Below the pieces are notes generated by a model. The model did no database searches. It saw only the letters and a program-made list of their open reading frames with translations, and was not told the origin of the DNA. Positions 17,163 through 26,230 of a DNA stretch of 64,000 nucleotides are shown here, one piece after another (the stretch's first letter is position 1; the number at the start of each line of letters is the position of its first letter). The translations under genes and the position numbers were made by a program. The DNA comes from Winogradskyella sp. KYW1333 (GTDB lineage: Bacteria; Bacteroidota; Bacteroidia; Flavobacteriales; Flavobacteriaceae). The stretch covers positions 186,001-250,000 of the forward strand of contig NZ_QPHL01000015.1 in the NCBI RefSeq assembly GCF_003335675.1, read 5' to 3'.

Positions 17163-18089
17163 ATGAAAAGATTAGTCTTTTTGTTGCCTATCATATATCT
17201 CTCTGTTTGCATTTCATGTGAGGAGAAAGAAACAAAAATCACTGATGAGATATCAGTTTATGAAACCGTAGATAATCTCCCTCAACTAAAAACAAAGCTT
17301 TCTTCTTCATTTAAAAATTACTGGTATGATGGTGATGCAGAAATAACCTCATATAAATTAGAGCAGGCACGCTATGGTGAAATTAGAGAAGGTAGTGCAG
17401 TTATGGTATTTGTTACTGAAGATTTTTTACCTGATTTACAGGTGAAAGCTGACAATTACAGCAAATCAAATATTCCCGTTTTAAAACTAAATGCCACAAA
17501 AAAATTTAATACTGGTGTATATCCTTATTCAATAATGCAAAGCACATTTTATCCAGTTACAAATAACAATCATGCCTTAAAAGTCACAGCATCAGTACAA
17601 GATTGGTGTGGCCATGTTTATGCCCAACTAAATAATAGAGAAAAATTTGAATTAATATCTCATTCGTATTTTCAAGAAGAAGCAGATCAAAACTATAAAT
17701 TAAGTAAAACTTGGACTGAAAACGAACTATGGGTCAAATTAAGAATTGATCCGAAAAGCTTGCCAATAGGAGATTTAGATATTATTCCATCCTTAGAATT
17801 TACGAGATTAAAGCACCAAAAAATTAAAGCCTATAAAGCCTACGCAGTATTAAAGGATGGAATGTATATGTTGTCTTACCCAAACCTCAATAGAACCCTT
17901 AAAATCAATTTTGAAAATAGTTTTCCGTATCAAATAAATGGTTGGGAAGAAACTACAGTAAGTGGCTATGGTTCTGAGTCTAAAACACTAACAACAAAAG
18001 CTACCAAGCTTGAAACAATTAAATCCGCTTATTGGAACAAGAACAGTACTGCTGATACTGGGTTGAGAAAAACCTTGAAATTAAAATAG
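17163..18089 (+). CDS. Lipoprotein of unknown function
   Basis: A 308-residue protein with a lipoprotein signal: basic start (MKR), hydrophobic stretch, and lipobox around CIS-C19, followed by an acidic, polar start of the mature protein (EEKETKITDE). The rest is probably beta-rich and globular (for example DWCGHVYAQLNNREKFELI). It has its own promoter inside the end of maf. The same neighbour of maf in flavobacterial genomes is sometimes labelled a Maf septum inhibitor, which looks like an annotation carried over from the neighbour; no Maf motif is present here. Function unknown; a location in the cell envelope is likely. Confidence 0.8.
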   Translation: MKRLVFLLPIIYLSVCISCEEKETKITDEISVYETVDNLPQLKTKLSSSFKNYWYDGDAEITSYKLEQARYGEIREGSAVMVFVTEDFLPDLQVKADNYSKSNIPVLKLNATKKFNTGVYPYSIMQSTFYPVTNNNHALKVTASVQDWCGHVYAQLNNREKFELISHSYFQEEADQNYKLSKTWTENELWVKLRIDPKSLPIGDLDIIPSLEFTRLKHQKIKAYKAYAVLKDGMYMLSYPNLNRTLKINFENSFPYQINGWEETTVSGYGSESKTLTTKATKLETIKSAYWNKNSTADTGLRKTLKLK

Positions 18090-18128
18090 AATTAGGGCTA
18101 TATTTGTTTAAGACAAATTTGCTTTAAT

Positions 18129-18662
18129 ATGTTAGATTTTTATTATACCTGTAAATCTGAAATAATTTATACTGTGGTGTTATTGCTGATACTATTAATT
18201 ATCAGAGCAATAATTATACTAACAGTTAAGAAAATTGGCAAAAAGAGTGGCACTTCTGAAGCACGAGCAATTTTAATGGGCCGTTATGTAACGGTAACAT
18301 TGATTCTTATTGCTTTATTAATAGAAGCCTTTATCCTAGGTGCAGATACCCAAGATATCACCTTGTTATTTTCTTCTGTTTTTGCAGTTATTGGTATTGC
18401 CCTATTCGCAATTTGGTCCATACTAAGCAACGTAACATCTGGAGTTATAATGTTCTTTTCCTTTCCTTACAAAGTTGGAGACAAAATAAAAATTCACGAT
18501 AAAGATTATCCGGTAGAAGCCATCATAGAAGACATAAGAGCTTTCCAATTAATTTTGAGAGAAGACAATGGAAACCTAGTTACATATCCAAATAACCTAA
18601 TCCTTCAGAAGGCGGTAACTTTAGTTCAAAAAGACGCCTTGGATGATACTAGTATACTTTAA
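18129..18662 (+). CDS. Small mechanosensitive ion channel (MscS domain)
   Basis: A 177-residue protein with three N-terminal membrane helices (about residues 10-32, 55-75 and 78-115) and a short MscS beta domain (YKVGDKIKIHDKDYPVEAIIEDIRAFQLILREDNG). The third helix, AVIGIALFAIWSILSNVTSGVIMF, is the pore-lining helix of the family. It lacks the long C-terminal alpha/beta vestibule of E. coli MscS, so it is a minimal type. It probably opens on membrane tension to release solutes. It lies 3 bp before corA and is very likely co-transcribed with it. Confidence 0.85.
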   Translation: MLDFYYTCKSEIIYTVVLLLILLIIRAIIILTVKKIGKKSGTSEARAILMGRYVTVTLILIALLIEAFILGADTQDITLLFSSVFAVIGIALFAIWSILSNVTSGVIMFFSFPYKVGDKIKIHDKDYPVEAIIEDIRAFQLILREDNGNLVTYPNNLILQKAVTLVQKDALDDTSIL

Positions 18663-18665
18663 ATC

Positions 18666-19733
18666 ATGACTAAAAAACGCACCCAAAAGTATCAAAAACA
18701 AATTGGGCAAATTCCTGGAACCTTAGTCTATACAGGCGAAAAATCCGATAAGAAATTCAATGTTCAATGTTTTGATTACACAAAGGATAATATTGAAGAA
18801 TCTATACTGCTTTATATTGAAGAGGCAATTAATTATAAAGAAACAGAATCTGTAACCTGGATAAATATAGAAGGCTTAAAATATACTGATGAAATTGAAA
18901 ATATTGGTAGGCAATATGGGTTGCATCCCTTGGTATTAGAAGATATCGTTAATACCACCCAACGCCCTAAAATTGATGAATATGAAAATTACATATTCAT
19001 AGTACTAAAAATGCTCTATTATAATAAAGACGAAAATATTGTTATTGAACAAGTAAGTTTTGTTTTAGGTGAAAACTACGTATTGACTTTTCAAGAATCA
19101 GAAGGTGATGTCTTCGGTTCTATTAGAGATAGATTAAGATTAAATCGAGGTCGTATCAGAGGAATGAAATCTGATTATTTACTTTATGCTCTTATCGATG
19201 CAGTTGTAGACAACTATTTCACGATTATTGAAACCTTAGGCAATAAAATAGAAGATTTAGAAACTGATTTATTTACCGGAACTGTACGAGAAGATATTAA
19301 TATTGAAGTACAACAATTAAAGCGAGAAATCCTTAAAGTAAGACGAGCTATTTTTCCACTTCGTGAAATAATAAATCGAATTGAAAAAGGTGATTACCCG
19401 TTTATTTTCAAACGCACAATTACCTATTTTAGAGATATTTACGATCATTTAGTTCAAGTAACAGAAAATCTAGACATATATCGAGAAATGATCTGGAGTT
19501 TAATGGATATGTACATGACTACCATTAGTAATAAGATGAATGAAGTCATGAAATTACTTACCATTATTGCTACCATTTTTATTCCTCTAACTTTTATTGC
19601 AGGAATTTATGGAATGAATTTCGAAAACATTCCTGAATTGCATTATAAATACAGCTATTATATTCTTTGGGGAATAATGATTATGATATTTCTAGGTATG
19701 ATTTATTATTTTAAGAAAAAGAAATGGCTGTAG
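18666..19733 (+). CDS. corA: Magnesium/cobalt transporter CorA
   Basis: A 355-residue CorA. The N-terminal two thirds are a soluble alpha/beta and coiled-helix domain; the two C-terminal helices follow the signature YGMNF (about residue 318) with the GMN motif that forms the pore mouth selecting hydrated Mg2+. The tail is basic (KKKKW), as expected for the cytoplasmic C-terminus. Length is normal. It follows the small MscS gene by 3 bp. The 118-bp gap to the next gene has a -7-like element (TACCTTTG, 19820-19827) for that gene. Confidence 0.93.
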   Translation: MTKKRTQKYQKQIGQIPGTLVYTGEKSDKKFNVQCFDYTKDNIEESILLYIEEAINYKETESVTWINIEGLKYTDEIENIGRQYGLHPLVLEDIVNTTQRPKIDEYENYIFIVLKMLYYNKDENIVIEQVSFVLGENYVLTFQESEGDVFGSIRDRLRLNRGRIRGMKSDYLLYALIDAVVDNYFTIIETLGNKIEDLETDLFTGTVREDINIEVQQLKREILKVRRAIFPLREIINRIEKGDYPFIFKRTITYFRDIYDHLVQVTENLDIYREMIWSLMDMYMTTISNKMNEVMKLLTIIATIFIPLTFIAGIYGMNFENIPELHYKYSYYILWGIMIMIFLGMIYYFKKKKWL

Positions 19734-19851
19734 TAAATTCAAAATCCTTTACCTAATTCATCAAATAAACCATACCGTTAAATAAATCTAAAATCACAAT
19801 CTTCACCTATTATCTTTTTTACCTTTGGTGGTGTAACTAACTTCTTTATTC

Positions 19852-22371
19852 ATGAGACAATTTGTACTTTGTCTATTGGTTCTATTAAGCACAATAGTAT
19901 CTATTCAAGCACAGCAACCTAAAAAACTTAATGCATCAGAGATTTATGAGGCCGTCCAGAAGCTTAATGTCTTGGCATCGGTTTTGTACATCGCTGCGCA
20001 TCCAGATGATGAAAATACCCGACTAATTTCGTACATGGCAAACCATGTAAAAGCCAGAACTGCTTACCTTTCATTAACTCGAGGTGATGGCGGGCAAAAT
20101 TTAATTGGCCCAGAAATTAGAGAATTACTTGGTGTTATAAGAACACAAGAGCTTTTAGCAGCTAGAAGCGTTGATGGTGGTGAACAACGTTTTACTAGAG
20201 CAAATGATTTTGGCTATTCAAAGCATCCAGATGAGACATTAAAAATATGGGATAAGGATAAGGTTTTGTCTGATGTGATATGGGCTATTAGAACGTTTAA
20301 ACCAGATGTCATCATAAATCGATTCGATCACAGAACACCAGGAAGAACCCATGGCCATCACACGAGTTCTGCCATGCTAAGTATAGAGGCTTTTGATCTT
20401 GCAAACGATAAAACAAAATACTCTTCCCATCTTAATTTAACTGATACATGGCAACCTAAGAGGTTATTTTTTAATACGTCTTGGTGGTTTTATGGTAGTC
20501 AAGAGAACTTCGAAAAGGCAGACAAGAGTAACATGATAAATTTTGATGTTGGAGTATATTATCCTACCAAGGGTCTGTCTAATAATGAAGTCGCAGCTAT
20601 TGCTAGTAGCCAACATTTATGCCAAGGTTTTGGGCGTCTATCTCAACGCGGTACGCAACAAGAATATATTGAATTTCTGAAGGGCAAACCTTTAGATGGT
20701 AGTAATGATTTATTCTCAGGGATAGATACATCTTGGAACCGTATTGAAGGAGGAGAAGCAATTGGTACTATTTTAAAGGATATCGAAAATAGTTTCGATT
20801 TTATGAACCCTTCTACTCACCTTCCAAAACTTATTGAAGGATATAAATTAATACAAAATCTGCCGAACGACCATTGGAAATCTGTTAAAACAAAAGAAAT
20901 TCTTCAAATCATTGAGGCGTGCACAGGATTATATATTGAAGTATCTGCAAACTCGCCACAAGCTGCGCCAAATTCATTGATTGGTTTACGCATGGAAGTT
21001 CTTAACCGTAGTAATGTTAATATAGAATTGGCATCATACAATATTTCCACAATGACTGAAGGCGTGTCAAAATCACTCTCAATGCTTCCTAATCAAAAAC
21101 TTAATTTTCTTGAAGATGTCATTATACCTGAGGATTTAAATTATACCACTCCATACTGGCTAAATAAAAAAAATGACATTGGAATCTACCATGTAGAAAA
21201 GCAAGAATTAATTGGTCTACCTGAAACACCAAGGGGTATTTCTGTAGATTTTAACTTAATTATGGCCAAAACACCAATAACAATAACCAAACCAGTAATT
21301 TATAGATACTCAAGACCTGATAAAGGCGAATTATACCGGCCTTTTGAAATTATTCCTCAAGTCTCTGGAAGCATAAGTGATAAGGTTTTTATTTTTGAAA
21401 ATGACCAACAAAAAGAAATTGAAATAACTGTAAAAGCTGGTAAAGAAAATATTGAGGGTTATGTACAAATGGCACATCCTAATGATTGGAACGTCTACCC
21501 ACAAAAACAAAAAATTCAGATTGAAAATAAAGGCGACATTCAAAAAGTTGTGTTTACTGTAATACCGCCAAAGAACCAAAGCGAGGGATTGATCACTCCT
21601 ATAATAAACATTGACGGTGAATACTACACAGACGAATTAATAGAGATAGATTATGACCATATTCCGTTTCAAACTGTTTTAATGCCAAGCGTAAGTAAGG
21701 TTGTAAGACTTGATATTGATAAAAGAGGAAATAATATTGGTTACATAGAAGGTGCAGGTGATGTGGTGCCAGAAAGCCTAAGACAGATTGGTTACAATGT
21801 AACAATTATTAAACCTGACCAAATAGCACCTAAAAATTTATCAAATTTTGATGCTATCGTTGTTGGTATACGCGCCTACAACATCTTAGACGAACTCAAA
21901 TTCAAACAAAGATTTTTATTAGATTATGTGAAGGAAGGTGGCAACTTAGTGGTTCAATATAATACGAGTAGACAATTAAAAACCGAACAACTCGCACCGT
22001 ATGAGTTGAAGCTGTCACGAGATAGGGTTACAGATGAAAATGCAAATGTGAAAATTTTAAAACCTGAACATCCAATTCTTAACTTTCCAAATAAAATTAC
22101 CGCGGATGACTTCGATGGATGGGTACAAGAACGTGGTTTATACTTTCCTAATCAGTGGTCTGATGAATTTACACCACTCCTTGCAATGAATGATAGTGGA
22201 GAAAACTCTAAAAAGGGAAGTCTTATAGTAGCAAAATATGGGAAAGGAAATTATATCTATACTGGATTGAGTTTCTTTAGGGAGTTTCCCGCAGGAGTTC
22301 CTGGTGCATATAGACTATTCGCCAATTTATTATCTGCTGGAAAAGAAGATAAAACACAGCTCAAAAACTAG
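19852..22371 (+). CDS. Large secreted PIG-L family deacetylase
   Basis: An 839-residue protein with a Sec signal peptide (cleavage near IQA-Q at residues 18-21). The N-terminal LmbE/PIG-L domain has the zinc motif AHPDDE at residues 49-54 and HxxH-like GRTHGHHTSS near residue 164. The central part is beta-rich, and the C-terminal about 200 residues resemble a glutamine-amidotransferase-like fold (GYNVTIIKPDQ ... GGNLVVQYN ... KGNYIYTGLSFFREFPAG). PIG-L enzymes remove N-acetyl groups from amino sugars; the substrate of this large periplasmic form is not established. A 37-residue membrane peptide and an SSS symporter follow with gaps of 5 and 3 bp, which suggests that it acts on a substrate the symporter imports. 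Confidence 0.85.
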   Translation: MRQFVLCLLVLLSTIVSIQAQQPKKLNASEIYEAVQKLNVLASVLYIAAHPDDENTRLISYMANHVKARTAYLSLTRGDGGQNLIGPEIRELLGVIRTQELLAARSVDGGEQRFTRANDFGYSKHPDETLKIWDKDKVLSDVIWAIRTFKPDVIINRFDHRTPGRTHGHHTSSAMLSIEAFDLANDKTKYSSHLNLTDTWQPKRLFFNTSWWFYGSQENFEKADKSNMINFDVGVYYPTKGLSNNEVAAIASSQHLCQGFGRLSQRGTQQEYIEFLKGKPLDGSNDLFSGIDTSWNRIEGGEAIGTILKDIENSFDFMNPSTHLPKLIEGYKLIQNLPNDHWKSVKTKEILQIIEACTGLYIEVSANSPQAAPNSLIGLRMEVLNRSNVNIELASYNISTMTEGVSKSLSMLPNQKLNFLEDVIIPEDLNYTTPYWLNKKNDIGIYHVEKQELIGLPETPRGISVDFNLIMAKTPITITKPVIYRYSRPDKGELYRPFEIIPQVSGSISDKVFIFENDQQKEIEITVKAGKENIEGYVQMAHPNDWNVYPQKQKIQIENKGDIQKVVFTVIPPKNQSEGLITPIINIDGEYYTDELIEIDYDHIPFQTVLMPSVSKVVRLDIDKRGNNIGYIEGAGDVVPESLRQIGYNVTIIKPDQIAPKNLSNFDAIVVGIRAYNILDELKFKQRFLLDYVKEGGNLVVQYNTSRQLKTEQLAPYELKLSRDRVTDENANVKILKPEHPILNFPNKITADDFDGWVQERGLYFPNQWSDEFTPLLAMNDSGENSKKGSLIVAKYGKGNYIYTGLSFFREFPAGVPGAYRLFANLLSAGKEDKTQLKN

Positions 22372-22376
22372 TAAAA

Positions 22377-22490
22377 ATGGACAACCAACCAGAATCAAAA
22401 CAAAAATGGGATAAGATGTACACCATTATTTTGGTGGCTAATGCCATTTATATCATTCTTTTTTATTTCATAACCGTTTCATTCTCATAA
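22377..22490 (+). CDS. 37-residue single-span membrane peptide upstream of SSS symporter
   Basis: A short ATG frame 5 bp after the PIG-L gene and 3 bp before the symporter. It has a polar start (MDNQPESKQKWDKMY) and one hydrophobic helix (about residues 15-35: TIILVANAIYIILFYFITV). Short membrane peptides encoded directly before SSS transporters are known in other systems (YhdT before PanF, and DUF4212 proteins before acetate-type symporters), so a role as an accessory subunit is an inference from position and topology. It is too short to assign by sequence. Confidence 0.65.
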   Translation: MDNQPESKQKWDKMYTIILVANAIYIILFYFITVSFS

Positions 22491-22493
22491 CAT

Positions 22494-24320
22494 ATGCATC
22501 AAACGCTAGATTGGATAGATTGGACAGTATTACTCCTTACTTTATTGACCATAGTTGGCTATGGTACATGGAAAACAAGAGGAAGTAAAAATGTACAAGA
22601 TTACGTTAAAGGAGGAAATACTACTAAATGGTGGACTATTGGTCTATCAGTAATGGCAACACAGGCAAGTGCCATAACATTTTTATCAACTACGGGCCAG
22701 GCATTTTCTGATGGTATGGGATTCGTTCAATTCTATTTCGGGCTTCCGATTGCAATGGTGATTATTTGCATGGTATTTATCCCACTTTATCATAAGCTAA
22801 AAGTTTATACTGCCTATGAATTTTTAGAAAATAGATTCGATTTAAAAACTAGAAGCCTAACAGCTATACTATTTTTAATCCAACGTGGCCTAGCTGCAGG
22901 TATTACAATTTTTGCACCTGCAATTATTTTATCCGTGGTCTTAGATTGGAATATTGTAACTCTAAATATCGCAATTGGATTACTTGTAATTATTTATACT
23001 GTATCTGGTGGAACCAAGGCCGTTACGGTAACACAAAAGCAACAAATGTTCGTAATTTTTGCAGGTATGCTTGGGGCACTTTATGTTGTTATTGACCTAA
23101 TACCAGATGAAGTTTCATTTACAGAGGCTATTGATATTGCAGGTGCAACAGGCAAGATGGAAGTATTGGATTTTTCATTTGATCTAGAAAATCGATATAC
23201 CGTTTGGACCGGGTTAATCGGTGGTACTTTTTTAATGTTGTCTTATTTCGGTACGGATCAAAGCCAGGTACAACGTTATCTTTCAGGGAAATCCATGAAA
23301 GAAATGCAAATGGGCCTCTTGTTTAATGGGCTACTAAAAGTCCCTATGCAGTTTTTTATACTTTTAGTGGGAGTTATGGTTTTTGTGTTCTACCAGTTTA
23401 ATCCTGCACCATTAAACTTTATTGACGCTTCTACCCAAACGGTTTTGAATTCTAAATATGGAAATGAATATAGAATACTTCAGAAAAAACAATCTGAACT
23501 TTTTGACTCAAGAAAAAGTATCTCTTTAGAATTTGCCACTACTGAAAGTTCAAACAATGGAGCTAAAGAGAAACTTGCAGAACTAGATGCTATTGAAAAA
23601 ATATATAGATCTGAATCCAAATTCCTAATTAAAAAAGCAATAGACCCTGAATATACAAAAGAATATGAAGAATTAGAAAAAGAGGTTATTACATTACAAT
23701 CTGACACCTCTAATATTGTATTCAAAGAAAAATCATTAGCGCTTAAAAACCTTTACAGTGATGCTGCAAAGGACACCCAGACCAATGACAGAGACTATAT
23801 GTTCATACGTTTTATCCTAAATCACCTACCAGTTGGACTCGTTGGTTTATTAATTGCAGTTATACTATCTGCAGCAATGTCTTCGACTGCATCAGAAATT
23901 AATGCATTAGCAACGATTACCTCAATTGATTTATATGGCAGAAACCTAAAAGAAGATAAGGGTGAAGAACACATGGTAAAAATGACCAAATGGTTCACAT
24001 TGGGTTGGGGAATAGTCGCGATAATAATTGCATGTTTTGCAAATCTTGCAGAGAACCTAATTCAATTAGTGAATATCATAGGTTCCATTTTCTATGGTAA
24101 TGTTCTTGGTATATTCTTACTTGCATTTTTCTTTAAAAACATTAGAGGAAATGCTGTCTTTGTTGGCGCCTTGATTACTCAATTAGTTATAATAGCACTT
24201 TATTTTATGGATAATGAAGGCATAATTAATTTACCATATTTATGGTTAAATGTAATAGGTTGCATTGTGGTTATTATTATTGCGAATTTACTTCAAATAT
24301 TTACTAAAAATAAAGCATAA
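22494..24320 (+). CDS. Sodium/solute symporter (SSS family)
   Basis: A 608-residue transporter of the LeuT-fold SSS family. Helices run from residue 7 to about 310 and from about 430 to the end. Family marks are SVMATQASAITFLSTTGQ (about residues 52-69), TVSGGTKAVTVTQ and SAAMSSTASEINALATI. Between the two helical blocks is a charged insert of about 110 residues (roughly 315-425), rich in Lys, Glu and Ser and probably coiled-coil. The substrate is unknown; the upstream secreted PIG-L deacetylase suggests an amino sugar or a related compound. The start at CATATG is 3 bp after the small membrane peptide. Confidence 0.88.
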   Translation: MHQTLDWIDWTVLLLTLLTIVGYGTWKTRGSKNVQDYVKGGNTTKWWTIGLSVMATQASAITFLSTTGQAFSDGMGFVQFYFGLPIAMVIICMVFIPLYHKLKVYTAYEFLENRFDLKTRSLTAILFLIQRGLAAGITIFAPAIILSVVLDWNIVTLNIAIGLLVIIYTVSGGTKAVTVTQKQQMFVIFAGMLGALYVVIDLIPDEVSFTEAIDIAGATGKMEVLDFSFDLENRYTVWTGLIGGTFLMLSYFGTDQSQVQRYLSGKSMKEMQMGLLFNGLLKVPMQFFILLVGVMVFVFYQFNPAPLNFIDASTQTVLNSKYGNEYRILQKKQSELFDSRKSISLEFATTESSNNGAKEKLAELDAIEKIYRSESKFLIKKAIDPEYTKEYEELEKEVITLQSDTSNIVFKEKSLALKNLYSDAAKDTQTNDRDYMFIRFILNHLPVGLVGLLIAVILSAAMSSTASEINALATITSIDLYGRNLKEDKGEEHMVKMTKWFTLGWGIVAIIIACFANLAENLIQLVNIIGSIFYGNVLGIFLLAFFFKNIRGNAVFVGALITQLVIIALYFMDNEGIINLPYLWLNVIGCIVVIIIANLLQIFTKNKA

Positions 24321-24322
24321 AA

Positions 24323-24346
24323 AACGCGACTCAAATGAGTCGCGTT
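24323..24346. terminator. Bidirectional hairpin between symporter and DUF2911 gene
   Basis: AACGCGACTCA and TGAGTCGCGTT form a perfect 11-bp inverted repeat between two convergent genes, 2 bp after the symporter stop. The A-run before it serves as a T-run for minus-strand transcription; the plus side has little T. Confidence 0.75.
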
Positions 24347-24368
24347 GTATGATATTATTTATCAATTT

Positions 24369-25214
24369 TTACAGAGCACCCCATTCTTTAAGGGACTCCT
24401 TGTTCATTTTTACATAATCTGCATTACCTGCTGCTTCTGCACCAGCTAATGATTTCTTTGCTGTTTCAATGGCTTTTTTCTTATCGCCTAGTTTAGCGTA
24501 TAACAAAGACTGTTGTCTTAATTGCCAAAAACCAGGGTTTTCAATCATAGACATAGCCTTATCCATCCATATTTGAGCTTTATCTAAATCTTTTCCTTCA
24601 GTGAGATTGTATACCGCTGCAGAATAATAATCTCCTGCACCAGGACCAGCCATTGTTTTTTCAATTGACGCTGAAACCTTATCATCTGTCGGCACCTTAA
24701 CTTTAACACCAACATATGTGTTTTCCCAAATGAAACCTATTTGAGCAGAGTTACTTTTAAGGTCATCTATAGAAATAGTCCAAGTTTCAACAGCCATAGG
24801 CATTTCATAAGTATTTACTGTGGTCTTGGCTGCCACTTTAGAGTCGTCCCATTCCCTAGGTGTACCCCAATTTTGAATATCAGAATAAAATATTACATCC
24901 CAAGAACTTTCGCCTGGTATAACAAATATTGCATAAGAACCTGCTTTTAATGTAGTTCCGTCTACGACTACATCATCACTGAATGTAACCATTGTGTTTT
25001 TATTAGCTCCAGTGCGCCACATCTTGCCATAAGGTACTAAATCACCAAATATTTTACGACCTTTCATACTGGGTCTAGAATACTCAAGTGTTACGTCAGT
25101 TAAACCAACTTTTTGTTCAATTTTTGTGAATGGACTTGGTTGGGGTGTTTCAATTTGCGCATCTACTGAAAACAATAGCGTTACAGCAAATACAAATAGT
25201 ACTAATTTTTTCAT
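24369..25214 (-). CDS. DUF2911 periplasmic protein with TPR-like C-terminus
   Basis: A 281-residue protein with a signal peptide (cleavage near VDAQ, residue 20). Residues about 25-180 form the DUF2911 domain (QKVGLTDVTLEYSRPSMKGRKIFG ... GKMWRTGANKNT ... GSYAIFVIPGE), a beta-rich family common in Bacteroidota with no established role. Residues about 195-275 look like helical repeats (AQIWMDKAMSMIENPGFWQLRQQSLLYAKLGDKKKAI). It is convergent with the SSS symporter and shares the hairpin between them. It is divergent from the arsenic operon, with 178 bp between the starts. Confidence 0.88.
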   Translation of the reverse strand: MKKLVLFVFAVTLLFSVDAQIETPQPSPFTKIEQKVGLTDVTLEYSRPSMKGRKIFGDLVPYGKMWRTGANKNTMVTFSDDVVVDGTTLKAGSYAIFVIPGESSWDVIFYSDIQNWGTPREWDDSKVAAKTTVNTYEMPMAVETWTISIDDLKSNSAQIGFIWENTYVGVKVKVPTDDKVSASIEKTMAGPGAGDYYSAAVYNLTEGKDLDKAQIWMDKAMSMIENPGFWQLRQQSLLYAKLGDKKKAIETAKKSLAGAEAAGNADYVKMNKESLKEWGAL

Positions 25215-25357
25215 TTAATTTGGATTTAATATTTGAATTATAAGACTATATAAAATTACGACTTAACCACAGTGCTAAATGTTAATAATAACTTAAAAAG
25301 CCAATTTGAAGAATAACTACAATTTTCCTAAATAAATCATTAGCATATCAATTATTA

Positions 25358-25373
25358 ATCGTAATATTGCAAT
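25358..25373 (+). promoter_or_regulatory. Probable ArsR operator / -7 region
   Basis: ATCGTAATATTGCAAT is an imperfect dyad centred on AATATT, 19 bp before the arsR ATG. It overlaps TAATATTG (25362-25369), a 7/8 match to the -7 consensus, so a bound repressor would block transcription. Autorepression is the rule for ArsR proteins; this particular site is inferred. Confidence 0.45.
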
Positions 25374-25392
25374 AAACGAATTAAAAGGATAT

Positions 25393-25719
25393 ATGGGAGT
25401 CACAAAATCAGAAATATTTACTGATGCTCAAAACAAAATTGCTACCCTTGCAAAGGCATTTGCCCATCCGGCTAGAGTTGCCATACTTCATCAATTATTT
25501 AAATCAGAAACCTGTATTTGTGGTGATTTGGTGCACGAAATTGGGTTGGCACAAGCTACGATCTCACAGCATTTAAAAGAACTTAAAAATCTTGGGTTAA
25601 TAAAAGGTAACATTGAAGGTACAAGTGTTTGCTACTGCATAAATGAAAAAAAATGGCAGGAAATGAAACAACTCCTAACCACTTTTTTTAACCAAGAAAT
25701 CAAATTAAATTGTTGTTAA
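25393..25719 (+). CDS. arsR: ArsR-family metalloregulator
   Basis: A 108-residue winged-helix regulator. The metal-sensing Cys pair is C41 and C43 in ETCICGDLV, within the first recognition region, and the DNA-binding helix is QATISQHLKELKNLGLI. A further CC pair ends the protein (residues 107-108). ArsR represses its own operon and releases it on binding As(III). It is the first gene of arsR - DUF6428 - arsenate reductase-like - ACR3, with gaps of 5 to 18 bp. A candidate operator overlaps the -7 region upstream. Confidence 0.92.
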   Translation: MGVTKSEIFTDAQNKIATLAKAFAHPARVAILHQLFKSETCICGDLVHEIGLAQATISQHLKELKNLGLIKGNIEGTSVCYCINEKKWQEMKQLLTTFFNQEIKLNCC

Positions 25720-25732
25720 AACATATAGAATC

Positions 25733-26212
25733 ATGACCTTATTAGAAATTAAACAAAAACTAAGATTCTTAGAAACTATAGGATTTGAGTTTCCAAATGG
25801 AGAATTAGTACCAAAACATTTTCATGTAACAGAAGTAGGTAAAATAAATAAACTCTTTATAGATTGTGGTGGAACCATAAGAAATGAGGAGGTAATTAAT
25901 TTTCAATTATGGGATGCCAATGATTACGATCATAGACTTCATCCTGAAAAACTATTGAATATCATTGAACTTTCTGAATCAAAACTTAATTTAAATGAAG
26001 ACCTTCCGGTAGAAGTTGAATACCAAGGGGACACAATTGGTAAGTATAATTTAGATTTTGACGGTAAACATTTCTTGCTAAGCTCAAAACGCACCGATTG
26101 TTTGGCTAAAGACAATTGCGGTATTCCTGAAAAGGCATTAAAACCTAGGGTTAAACTTTCAGAATTACAGAACACAACAGCATGTTGTTCGCCAGATTCA
26201 GGCTGTTGCTAA
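25733..26212 (+). CDS. DUF6428-type ars operon protein with Cys-rich tail
   Basis: A 159-residue soluble protein, second gene of the arsenic operon. The body contains VPKHFHVTEVGKINKLFIDCGG, a repeated feature of the DUF6428 family found in Bacteroidota ars operons, with an HFHVTE segment that could bind metal. The C-terminus has a Cys cluster, ACCSPDSGCC, suited to holding As(III) or another soft metal. The function is not established; binding or delivery of arsenite to the efflux pump is inferred from place and Cys content. Confidence 0.8.
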   Translation: MTLLEIKQKLRFLETIGFEFPNGELVPKHFHVTEVGKINKLFIDCGGTIRNEEVINFQLWDANDYDHRLHPEKLLNIIELSESKLNLNEDLPVEVEYQGDTIGKYNLDFDGKHFLLSSKRTDCLAKDNCGIPEKALKPRVKLSELQNTTACCSPDSGCC

Positions 26213-26230
26213 TATTATTAAAATCAATCC

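Noticed and set aside
16539-18089. Second Maf protein at 17163
   Set aside because: The 17163 gene has a lipobox and none of the Maf motifs; only the 16539 gene is Maf.
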